A stretch of DNA of 14,925 nt, taken from assembly GCA_039798265.1 (NCBI GenBank), contig JBDKGH010000098.1, positions 1 to 14,925 on the forward strand, given 5' to 3'. Each line of letters starts with the position of its first letter. Position 1 is the stretch's first letter. The notes beneath the pieces are model-generated. The model was not told the DNA's origin and did no database searches. It saw only the letters and a program-made list of their open reading frames with translations. Below, piece after piece: positions 7,165 through 13,947 of the stretch. The stretch is from JBDKGH01 sp039798265. GTDB lineage: Bacteria > Bacteroidota > Bacteroidia > Flavobacteriales_D > Sanyastnellaceae. A program made the translations under genes and the position numbers.

Positions 7165-10100
7165 ATGAGCCAATCCTACCCAGAACCCAAACATCTCAAC
7201 TTATCTGCTGTGGCGAAAACCGTTGCAGAGAATTGGGAGGCTAATAATATCTTTAGTAGAAGCGTTACCGAACGTCCAGAAAATAATTCTTTCGTCTTTT
7301 ACGAAGGGCCACCGTCTGCAAACGGACTACCAGGTATTCACCACGTTATGGGCCGAACGATTAAGGATATCTTTTGTCGTTTCCAAACCTTGAAAGGCAA
7401 AAGAGTAGCGAGAAAAGCAGGGTGGGATACCCACGGCTTACCTATCGAATTGGCTGTAGAAAAAACACTCGGTATCAAAAAGGAAGATATCGGAACTAAA
7501 ATTTCTGTCGAAGACTATAATAAAGCCTGTCGATCAGAAGTAATGAAGTATACCGATAAATGGGAAGAACTAACCCGAGTTATGGGATATTGGGTCGATA
7601 TGAAAGATCCTTACATCACCTATGACAATAAGTACATCGAGTCTGTGTGGTGGTTGTTAGGTCAATTGCATCAACAAAATCTCCTCTATAAAGGATACAC
7701 CATTCAACCGTATTCACCTGCCGCAGGCACTGGGCTTAGTTCACATGAATTAAATCAACCGGGCTGCTACAGAGAGGTAAAGGATACTTCCGCCATTGCT
7801 CAATTCGAGTTGATCAATAAAAACGATTTAAATCTTACAATTTCTTCTGAGAAAGCGTTCTTTCTCGCGTGGACTACCACGCCTTGGACGCTTCCCTCAA
7901 ATACCGCGCTCGCCGTGGGTAAGGATATCGAATATGCTGTTGTTGAAACATTCAACCCATACGGTCATCAACTCATTACAGTGGTACTAGCAACTAATCT
8001 ACTTGCAAAGTATTTTCCTGAAAAAAATGCATCACTGCCGTTTGATGAGTATAAACCAGGAGATAAAAATGTACCTTTTAAAATAATTGGTACGAAAAAA
8101 GGAAGCGATTTAAATGGATTGAAATATCATCAATTACTTCCTTTTGCGCAACCTATCGATGGCGACGCTTTTCGTGTGATCATAGGTGATTTTGTCACCA
8201 CAGAAGATGGTACAGGTATCGTGCACATTGCGCCGAGTTTCGGTGCTGACGACTTTCGTGTGGCAAAACAAAATGGTATTGGTTATTTGACATTAGTGGA
8301 TAAAAGAGGTCGTTTTTTACCTGAAGTAAAAGACGATGTTTTTCTCTACGGCGAAGAGTTTGTGAAAGAGGATTATTACTCGGAAACAGAAAAGGAAGTT
8401 GAGCTAAATATCCAAAAGGAAAAACTCGCAGGTTTCATAAAAGATACGTCTAATCTCAAGTATTTGAGCGTAGATGATCGTATCGCTTTGAAACTTCAAA
8501 ATGAAAACAAGCTCTTCAAAAAAGAAAAATACGAGCACAATTACCCGCATTGCTGGAGAACGGACAAACCTGTGTTGTATTACCCTCTCGACTCATGGTT
8601 TATTAGGGTAACTGCGAAAAAGGAAAGAATGGTAGAACTCAATAAAACCATTGAGTGGAAGCCTGAATCAACAGGAACGGGTCGTTTCGGTAATTGGCTA
8701 GAAAATGCAAATGATTGGAACTTATCTCGATCTCGTTTTTGGGGTATTCCTCTTCCTATTTGGCGAACCGAAGATGGTACAGAAGAAAAATGTATCTCTT
8801 CTGCAGAACAGCTTAAAAGTGAAATCGATAAAAGTGTCGCTGCAGGATTAATGCCTTCAAATCCATTAGGAAGTTTTGTACCGAACGATCATTCGGCAGA
8901 TAATTATAATTCGTTCGACTTGCACAAACCTTATGCAGATCAAATCATCCTTCTCTCGGCTAACGGTCAACCAATGAAGCGGGAAAGTGATCTGATTGAC
9001 GTTTGGTTTGATAGCGGTGCAATGCCTTATGCTCAACTACATTATCCATTCGAAAATAAGGAAGCTGTTGATGGTCGTAAAAACTTCCCTGCTGATTTTA
9101 TCGCCGAAGGCGTCGATCAAACCCGTGGTTGGTTCTACACCCTTCACGCCATCGGTACGTTGTGCTTCGATTCAGTAGCGTTTAAAAATGTTGTTTCAAA
9201 TGGTTTAGTATTGGATAAAAACGGTAACAAAATGTCCAAACGCCTGGGCAATGCCGTTGATCCATTTGAAACGATAGGTAAATACGGACCCGATGCCACC
9301 CGTTGGTACATGATCACCAACGCTCAACCTTGGGATAACCTGAAGTTTGATATCGATGGTATTGTCGAAGTTCAACGTAAGTTCTTCGGTACACTTCACA
9401 ACACGTATTCGTTCTTTGCTATGTATGCTAACGTAGATAACTACGCATACAACCAAGAGAACGCAATGCCAATGGAAAAAAGAACAGAGCTCGATCGTTG
9501 GATCATCTCTCGATTGAACTCGTTGATTAAAGAAGTGGATAATGGATTGTCACAGTATGATCCTACTCCTGCAGCACGAGCAATTGAGAGTTTTGTGGAT
9601 GAGCATCTCTCCAATTGGTTTGTGCGCCTAGCTCGTAAACGTTTCTGGCATGGTGAGTTTACCGACGATAAAAAAGCTGCTTACGACACCTTGTTTGAGT
9701 GCCTGCAAACGGTTTCAATTTTAATGAGCCCCTTTGCTCCCTTTTATGCAGATGCACTATATACAAACTTGAACAGTCCAGTAAAGGGAACACCGAATGA
9801 CCATTCGGTGGATTCTGTACACCTAGCCTTTTTACCGAAGGTAAATGAGTTGTTCATCGATGCAGCACTGGAGGCAAAAATGGAACTGGCTCAAAAGGTT
9901 TCAAGTATGGTCCTGTCTATTCGGAAAAAAGAAAACATCCGCGTGAGACAGCCGCTACAAACCATCCGTATCCCTCTTTTCGACCAAATGGTGAAGGCTC
10001 ACATAGAAAGCGTGAAAAACATCATTCTTTCTGAAGTGAACGTGAAAGAAATCGAGTTTGTAGATGAGTCTCAGGCAAGCATTGTCAAAAATCTGAAACT

Positions 10101-10611
10101 CAATTTTAAAACGCTGGGTAAAAAATGTGGAAAATTCATGAAGGACCTTCAGCTCTTTGCGAATGAAAACCAAGCTTTGATTATCAAGCAGATAGAAATG
10201 AGTTCGAGCTACAGCTTTCATGCGGCTGATGGCAGTACCATTGAACTCCTCCCCGAGGATGTGGAAATTATTCCAGTGGATATACCCGGCTGGAAAGTGG
10301 CCAATTCTGGAGCTTTAACCGTTGCGCTAGATGTTACACTAACCGAAGAACTGAAGCGTGAGGGCCTTGCCCGTGAATTCGTTAACCGCATTCAAAACCT
10401 CCGAAAAGAGGCCGGTTTTGAGGTGACAGATAAAATTAGTGTCAAGATTGGTGCACATCAGGCATTTAACGAAGCGGTGGAAGCTAATTCAGAATATATT
10501 CGCAGCCAAGTTTTAGCTGAGAGTATAGTCCTCGTGGAACAATTTTCTGCGGGTCAAACAGTTGAAATAGATGAGGGTGTAAGCACCAACATCGAGATTA
10601 ATAAATTATAG
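7165..10611 (+). CDS. ileS: Isoleucyl-tRNA synthetase
   Basis: This cytoplasmic class Ia synthetase charges tRNA-Ile with isoleucine using ATP and edits misactivated valine. The 1148 residues show: the HIGH region as PPSANG then PGIHH (residues 56-60), a variant usual in Bacteroidota; AGWDTHGLP; the CP1 editing domain with the threonine-rich TTTPWTLPSN (237-246) and HIAPSFGADD, whose H354 and D363 match the spacing of editing residues in E. coli IleS; DWNLSRSRFWGIP (517 on); DVWFDSG (612-618); and KMSKR at 689-693. SNWFVRLARKRFW marks the anticodon-binding domain. The C-terminal zinc-binding cysteines of the E. coli type are not apparent, which fits the eukaryote-like IleS clade. The ATG at 7165 is favoured because the family N-terminus begins there. 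It is the first gene of a tight cluster with the dksA-like gene and lspA. Confidence 0.98.
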   Translation: MSQSYPEPKHLNLSAVAKTVAENWEANNIFSRSVTERPENNSFVFYEGPPSANGLPGIHHVMGRTIKDIFCRFQTLKGKRVARKAGWDTHGLPIELAVEKTLGIKKEDIGTKISVEDYNKACRSEVMKYTDKWEELTRVMGYWVDMKDPYITYDNKYIESVWWLLGQLHQQNLLYKGYTIQPYSPAAGTGLSSHELNQPGCYREVKDTSAIAQFELINKNDLNLTISSEKAFFLAWTTTPWTLPSNTALAVGKDIEYAVVETFNPYGHQLITVVLATNLLAKYFPEKNASLPFDEYKPGDKNVPFKIIGTKKGSDLNGLKYHQLLPFAQPIDGDAFRVIIGDFVTTEDGTGIVHIAPSFGADDFRVAKQNGIGYLTLVDKRGRFLPEVKDDVFLYGEEFVKEDYYSETEKEVELNIQKEKLAGFIKDTSNLKYLSVDDRIALKLQNENKLFKKEKYEHNYPHCWRTDKPVLYYPLDSWFIRVTAKKERMVELNKTIEWKPESTGTGRFGNWLENANDWNLSRSRFWGIPLPIWRTEDGTEEKCISSAEQLKSEIDKSVAAGLMPSNPLGSFVPNDHSADNYNSFDLHKPYADQIILLSANGQPMKRESDLIDVWFDSGAMPYAQLHYPFENKEAVDGRKNFPADFIAEGVDQTRGWFYTLHAIGTLCFDSVAFKNVVSNGLVLDKNGNKMSKRLGNAVDPFETIGKYGPDATRWYMITNAQPWDNLKFDIDGIVEVQRKFFGTLHNTYSFFAMYANVDNYAYNQENAMPMEKRTELDRWIISRLNSLIKEVDNGLSQYDPTPAARAIESFVDEHLSNWFVRLARKRFWHGEFTDDKKAAYDTLFECLQTVSILMSPFAPFYADALYTNLNSPVKGTPNDHSVDSVHLAFLPKVNELFIDAALEAKMELAQKVSSMVLSIRKKENIRVRQPLQTIRIPLFDQMVKAHIESVKNIILSEVNVKEIEFVDESQASIVKNLKLNFKTLGKKCGKFMKDLQLFANENQALIIKQIEMSSSYSFHAADGSTIELLPEDVEIIPVDIPGWKVANSGALTVALDVTLTEELKREGLAREFVNRIQNLRKEAGFEVTDKISVKIGAHQAFNEAVEANSEYIRSQVLAESIVLVEQFSAGQTVEIDEGVSTNIEINKL

Positions 10612-10615
10612 TGTT

Positions 10616-11020
10616 ATGGCAAAAAAGAAAGAAGAATCAACTAAACCAGAAGCTACACGCTACTCTGATTCTGACTTGCGTGAGTTTGAAGAGTTGATCC
10701 ATGTGAAATTGGTGCAAGCTAAATCGGACCTCGATGAGCTGCGTCAATCGCTCTCACATGAAGGTGATAATAGTACGGATGATACCTCTCCCACGTTTAA
10801 AATGATGGAAGACGGAAGCGATACCATGAGCCGTGAAGAAGTGGCTCAGTTAGCTGCTCGTCAAGAGAAATTTATCCAATCACTCGAAAACGCTTTGTTG
10901 CGTATCAGAAATAAAACCTATGGCGTATGCCGCGTTACCGGAAAATTGATTCCGAAAGAACGTTTGCGTTTGGTTCCTCATGCTACTTTGAGCATCGAAG
11001 CTAAAAATATGCAAGGTTAA
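10616..11020 (+). CDS. dksA: DksA/TraR-family transcription regulator with degenerate zinc finger
   Basis: DksA proteins enter the RNA polymerase secondary channel and, with ppGpp in many bacteria, adjust transcription. The 134-residue product has a basic Lys-rich N-terminus, a long charged coiled-coil region (about 18-98) with acidic residues near the turn (D51, D55, D56, E65, D66, D69), and a C-terminal finger region. Of the four zinc positions spaced C-X2-C-X17-C-X2-C, only C105 remains; the others are T108, S126 and A129, so zinc cannot bind in the usual way. GVCRVTGKLIPKERL and PHATLSIEAKN are otherwise well conserved. It starts 4 nt after the ileS stop and ends 10 nt before lspA, so it is almost certainly co-transcribed. 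The symbol denotes the family; direct equivalence to E. coli DksA is not shown. Confidence 0.9.
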   Translation: MAKKKEESTKPEATRYSDSDLREFEELIHVKLVQAKSDLDELRQSLSHEGDNSTDDTSPTFKMMEDGSDTMSREEVAQLAARQEKFIQSLENALLRIRNKTYGVCRVTGKLIPKERLRLVPHATLSIEAKNMQG

Positions 11021-11030
11021 TTTTTGGATC

Positions 11031-11735
11031 GTGAAAAAGGCGCTAGCTACCATACTCGCGGTTCTAATCATCGACCAATGGTTGAAGATCTGGGTGAAGC
11101 TTAATTTTTTCTACGGAGAAAACAGAGAGCTCATTCCAGGTTGGTTCGATCTGCAGTTTGTGGAAAATCCCGGAATGGCCTTCGGTTGGATGCTTGAAGG
11201 ACCTACCGGAAAGCTGATGCTATCTATTTTTAGAGTGATTGTAGTGACCGGTATTGGTTACTACTTATGGAAATTGATCAAGCAAAAAGCACACACCGGA
11301 TATATTATCTGCATTTCACTCATTATTGCGGGTGCATTCGGTAATATTATCGATAGTGCTGTTTACGGATTGATGTTTAATCAAGGCTCGTTATTCGATC
11401 CTAGTTATCACGATTATACGGCGTACCTAGGGCTTGCTGCCATAGAAAGCCCAGGTTATGCCCCTTTCTTGATGGGTAATGTGGTAGATATGCTGCATTG
11501 CACGAAAACAATTACGTTTCCTGACTGGTTTCCATTTTTGGGTGGAAAAACAAAAGATCTTTTTCCTCCTGTTTTCAATGTAGCTGATTCGGCTATTACA
11601 CTTGGAATAACTGGTATTTTGATCTGGCAAAAAAAGTTTTTTGTAAAAGAAGAAGAGCCAGATTTGACCCCGGCCACCAACGATGCGGATGCACCGGAAT
11701 CGCAAGAAAATAGTGCGGAAAGCCAGCAGTCCTAA
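11031..11735 (+). CDS. lspA: Lipoprotein signal peptidase (signal peptidase II)
   Basis: LspA is an inner-membrane aspartyl protease that removes the signal peptide of diacylated prolipoproteins. The frame starts at GTG (11031); the next Met is residue 49, inside the conserved NPGMAFG motif, so GTG must be the start. Family motifs appear in order: DQWLK (15-19) in the first membrane helix, ENPGMAFG (45-52), GAFGNIIDS (101-109), GNVVDML with catalytic D153, and FNVADSAITLG with catalytic D186. At 234 residues it is about 70 longer than E. coli LspA. The extra length is a loop between GNIIDS and GNVVDML, another between the two aspartates, and a C-terminal tail from about 206 rich in E, D, P, S and Q. 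The stop codon overlaps that of convergent murI. Confidence 0.96.
   Translation: MKKALATILAVLIIDQWLKIWVKLNFFYGENRELIPGWFDLQFVENPGMAFGWMLEGPTGKLMLSIFRVIVVTGIGYYLWKLIKQKAHTGYIICISLIIAGAFGNIIDSAVYGLMFNQGSLFDPSYHDYTAYLGLAAIESPGYAPFLMGNVVDMLHCTKTITFPDWFPFLGGKTKDLFPPVFNVADSAITLGITGILIWQKKFFVKEEEPDLTPATNDADAPESQENSAESQQS
11732..11735. other. Overlapping convergent stop codons of lspA and murI
   Basis: The four bases CTAA hold the lspA stop (TAA, 11733-11735) and, on the other strand, the murI stop (TAG, 11734 to 11732). No space is left for an intergenic terminator, so each transcript must end inside the other gene or read through antisense to it. Confidence 0.95.
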
Positions 11736-12541
11736 TCCCAAATACGAGCTTCTTCTAATTCTATTTTTTCCCGAAAGAAAATTCGCGTGCTTTTCTCGAA
11801 AGCATCCGTATAATCGGAAACGAAAAAACGCAGTTTAGTAGCCGTTTTTCCCGAATTTAAAAGTTTGCGCTCTTTTAAAGCGTTCTCAACGAACATCGCC
11901 ACTACCGTGGCACTGTCGATGATCTCAATCTTTTTCTTGTAATAAAGCTCCACCTCCTTGCGAATGAGAGGGTAGTGGGTACAGCCAAGTATCAATGCTT
12001 TGATACCAGAAAATGTGCGCTTCGATAAATAACTATTGATAATGGTCTGCGAAATCTGGTTGTTGTAAAAGCCTTCCTCAATCATGGGGGCCAAGAGGGG
12101 AGTGGCATTACTCAATACTTTTAATGTTTTATTGAGCTTTTCTATTCGGGTAACATAAACGCGCGATTGGATGGTTCCTTTGGTGCCAATTACGCCCACC
12201 TTGCAATCTGAATAATGGCTGGCTGTATACTCTGCAACGGGATCAACTACATTGATCACTGGTATAGACGGACCGCATACGTCAACTACGGTCTTAAAGG
12301 CATGCGCTGAAGCAGTATTACAGGCAATCACAACCGCCTTGCATTTCATCTCGAGTAAAAAACTCGAAATGCGCGCAGCATAATGTCGAATACTCTCCGG
12401 CGATTTGTCGCCGTATGGTAAGTGTGCGGTGTCTCCGAAATAAACAAACGACTCATTGGGCAATTGCTTGCGAATAGCATGCGCTACTGTTAGCCCACCT
12501 ATTCCCGAATCAAAGATGCCTATGGGTGCGTTGTTTTTCAT
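11732..12541 (-). CDS. murI: Glutamate racemase
   Basis: MurI interconverts L- and D-glutamate in the cytoplasm, supplying D-Glu for peptidoglycan. The 269-residue product, a normal length, has IGIFDSGIGGLTV (7-19, D11), YFGDTAHLPYG (34-44), the first catalytic cysteine in ACNTASA (C74), and the second in GCTHYP (C187, followed by T188 and H189). The ATG at 12541 directly precedes the usual N-terminus. It lies downstream of the skp genes in the same direction, but a strong intrinsic terminator separates them, so it probably has its own promoter. Its last codons run into the convergent lspA gene. Confidence 0.97.
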   Translation of the reverse strand: MKNNAPIGIFDSGIGGLTVAHAIRKQLPNESFVYFGDTAHLPYGDKSPESIRHYAARISSFLLEMKCKAVVIACNTASAHAFKTVVDVCGPSIPVINVVDPVAEYTASHYSDCKVGVIGTKGTIQSRVYVTRIEKLNKTLKVLSNATPLLAPMIEEGFYNNQISQTIINSYLSKRTFSGIKALILGCTHYPLIRKEVELYYKKKIEIIDSATVVAMFVENALKERKLLNSGKTATKLRFFVSDYTDAFEKSTRIFFREKIELEEARIWD

Positions 12542-12546
12542 GTCTA

Positions 12547-12577
12547 CAAATGAAAGGGCTCTTTGTCAATTGACAAA
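12547..12577 (-). promoter_or_regulatory. Candidate murI promoter
   Basis: On the minus strand TTTG (12574-12577) is followed after 19 bases by TTCATTTG (12547-12554). This fits the Bacteroidota TTTG / TAnnTTTG pattern with one mismatch. The -7 element ends only five bases before the murI ATG, so transcription would start close to the start codon and the mRNA would be nearly leaderless. That makes the call tentative. Confidence 0.3.
12562..12577. promoter_or_regulatory. 16-bp perfect palindrome, candidate operator upstream of murI
   Basis: TTTGTCAATTGACAAA is a perfect 16-bp palindrome 20 bases upstream of the murI ATG, and its right edge overlaps the candidate -33 TTTG. Palindromes of this form are typical of operators for dimeric repressors such as MarR-type proteins. 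On the minus strand the T-run lies before it rather than after, so it is not a terminator for the skp transcript. Confidence 0.4.
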
Positions 12578-12589
12578 AAAAATCAGGAC

Positions 12590-12626
12590 AAAAAAGAACC
12601 CCGTTGTTTGCTGGTTACAACGGGGT
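12590..12626 (-). terminator. Intrinsic terminator after the bamA–skp–skp genes
   Basis: On the minus strand a 10-bp perfect stem, ACCCCGTTGT (12626 to 12617) with ACAACGGGGT (12607 to 12598), encloses a 9-base loop and is followed by TCTTTTTTG. It starts about 25 bases after the stop codon of the second skp gene and ends ahead of murI, so it should end the bamA–skp–skp transcript. Confidence 0.85.
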
Positions 12627-12651
12627 CTGCTGAGTTCGAATGTCTCGAAAA

Positions 12652-13206
12652 TTATTTTTTAGGTGCACCTGGAGCCGGAGCTGGAGCTGGTGCGGGTGCT
12701 GGAGCGGTTTCTGGAATACCAAGTTTGGCTTTCAAAAGTGGTGTTACATCATCGCCTCCCATGTAAAGTAATGCGCCTACTCCTGCGTCAAAAATGTAGG
12801 TATATCCATTCGCAATAGCTACTTCTTTGATGGCATTGTTAACCTTGTCAATCAGTGGCTTCAACATTTCATCGCGACGGGCGCTAAGATCTGTATTGGC
12901 GGTAGTCTCTAGGTCAACCATGTTTTGTTCTAAATCCTGAATGGCTTTCACTTTGCTTTGCAAAATGGCTTCTGGCCATGTGTTGCGATTCGCTTCAAAT
13001 TCTTTCACCTTGGCTTCGTAATCGGCCTTCATGGTGTTCAATTCATTTTCATATTCTTTGGTGGCTTTGGCCAAATCATCACTCACTTTGGTCATTTCTG
13101 GCAATGAGTATAGAAGGGTTTGACCATCTGTATGTCCAAGTTTCTGTGCAAAAGTTGCTACGCTCATCAAAAGGGCTGCTGTAGCAAGTAGAATGTGTTT
13201 CTTCAT
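12652..13206 (-). CDS. skp: Skp/OmpH-family periplasmic chaperone with Ala-Pro tail
   Basis: Skp-type chaperones hold unfolded outer-membrane proteins in the periplasm on their way to BamA. The 184-residue product has a signal peptide with cleavage after TFA at residue 20 (mature start QKLGH), a short N-terminal strand (HTDGQTLLYSLPE), a long charged coiled coil (about 40-125) forming the arms of the trimer, and a C-terminal strand region around GYTYIFDAGVGALLY. It ends in an alternating Ala-Pro tail of about a dozen residues and PKK. It is the second of two tandem paralogs, 66 nt after the first, and just before the terminator. The Ala-Pro tail is not part of the chaperone fold and may be a flexible or wall-contacting extension. 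Confidence 0.92.
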   Translation of the reverse strand: MKKHILLATAALLMSVATFAQKLGHTDGQTLLYSLPEMTKVSDDLAKATKEYENELNTMKADYEAKVKEFEANRNTWPEAILQSKVKAIQDLEQNMVDLETTANTDLSARRDEMLKPLIDKVNNAIKEVAIANGYTYIFDAGVGALLYMGGDDVTPLLKAKLGIPETAPAPAPAPAPAPGAPKK

Positions 13207-13272
13207 TAAGGTAGTTATTATGCTGTTTTGAGTGTCCTCTTCAAATCCGAGGCCAAATTAATGATTTCTTGT

Positions 13273-13935
13273 TTATTGTTTGCCTGTTCCACCTTTTGGT
13301 GCTGTACCACGGCCTTTGGAATCTTGCGAAGGACTAGTATTTCCGCCTGGTTTTTGGTCAGATTTATTTTCTTCACCTTCGTTTCCTTCGCCTTCTTCTT
13401 TCTCTTCACCATCCAAGGTCTCGCCTGGTTTTAATCCCATTTTCTTCAGCACTTTGTCGCTGATATCATGCTTGGGATTGGTATAAAGTAAATTGCTTTG
13501 ATTAGCCTTGTCAAATACCGCCATTAATCCACCCTGAGCTGCTACTTCCTGTATGGCCTGGTAAATCATATCTTGAATTGGACGTATCATCTCCTCGCGG
13601 CGCTGAAATAATTCGCCATCTACTCCAAACTTTTGCTTCTGCATGGTCTTCGCTTCTATGCGACGCTGCTCAATGTCCTCTTCGCGCTTCTTACGCATCT
13701 CATCAGTCAAAAGTATTTTTTCAGCTTGATAAGCTTTTTCCAATTTCTCAATGGTCTCATATTTCGACTCTATTTCCTTTTGCCATTGAGCGCTGAGTTT
13801 ATTAATCTCTGCTTGTGCTTGCTGATATTCGGGCATGTGACTCAAAATATATTTCGAATCAACATAACCAAATTTTTGCGCCTGCGCGGTCAATACTCCC
13901 GCTAGCAATGCCATTACCAAAATAATTTGTTTCAT
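13273..13935 (-). CDS. skp: Skp/OmpH-family periplasmic chaperone with acidic and Gly-rich tail
   Basis: This is the first of two tandem paralogs, starting 12 nt after the bamA stop. The 220-residue product has a signal peptide cleaved after AQA at residue 19 (mature start QKFGYVDSKYIL, typical of the family in Bacteroidota), a coiled coil at about 38-120 rich in E, K, R and Q, and the conserved return segment REEMIRPIQDMIYQAIQEVA followed by a strand around LMAVFDKANQSNLLYTNP. After about residue 170 the tail is disordered: first acidic (EEKEEGEGNEGEEN), then Gly/Ser/Lys-rich. The expected role is chaperoning outer-membrane proteins for the BamA encoded just upstream. The tail differs completely from that of its neighbour. 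Confidence 0.93.
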   Translation of the reverse strand: MKQIILVMALLAGVLTAQAQKFGYVDSKYILSHMPEYQQAQAEINKLSAQWQKEIESKYETIEKLEKAYQAEKILLTDEMRKKREEDIEQRRIEAKTMQKQKFGVDGELFQRREEMIRPIQDMIYQAIQEVAAQGGLMAVFDKANQSNLLYTNPKHDISDKVLKKMGLKPGETLDGEEKEEGEGNEGEENKSDQKPGGNTSPSQDSKGRGTAPKGGTGKQ

Positions 13936-13947
13936 TCTAATGGTTTT

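Noticed and set aside
11427..11741. Minus-strand frames inside lspA
   Set aside because: They are shadows of the well-supported lspA gene.
12562..12597. Palindrome plus A/T runs as a second terminator
   Set aside because: For minus-strand transcripts the T-run precedes the palindrome, and the stem is AT-rich; the strong GC stem at 12598-12626 already serves.
13218..13412. Small Lys-rich frame between and within the skp genes
   Set aside because: It overlaps the tail of the first skp gene in another frame and arises from its Lys/Glu-rich codons.
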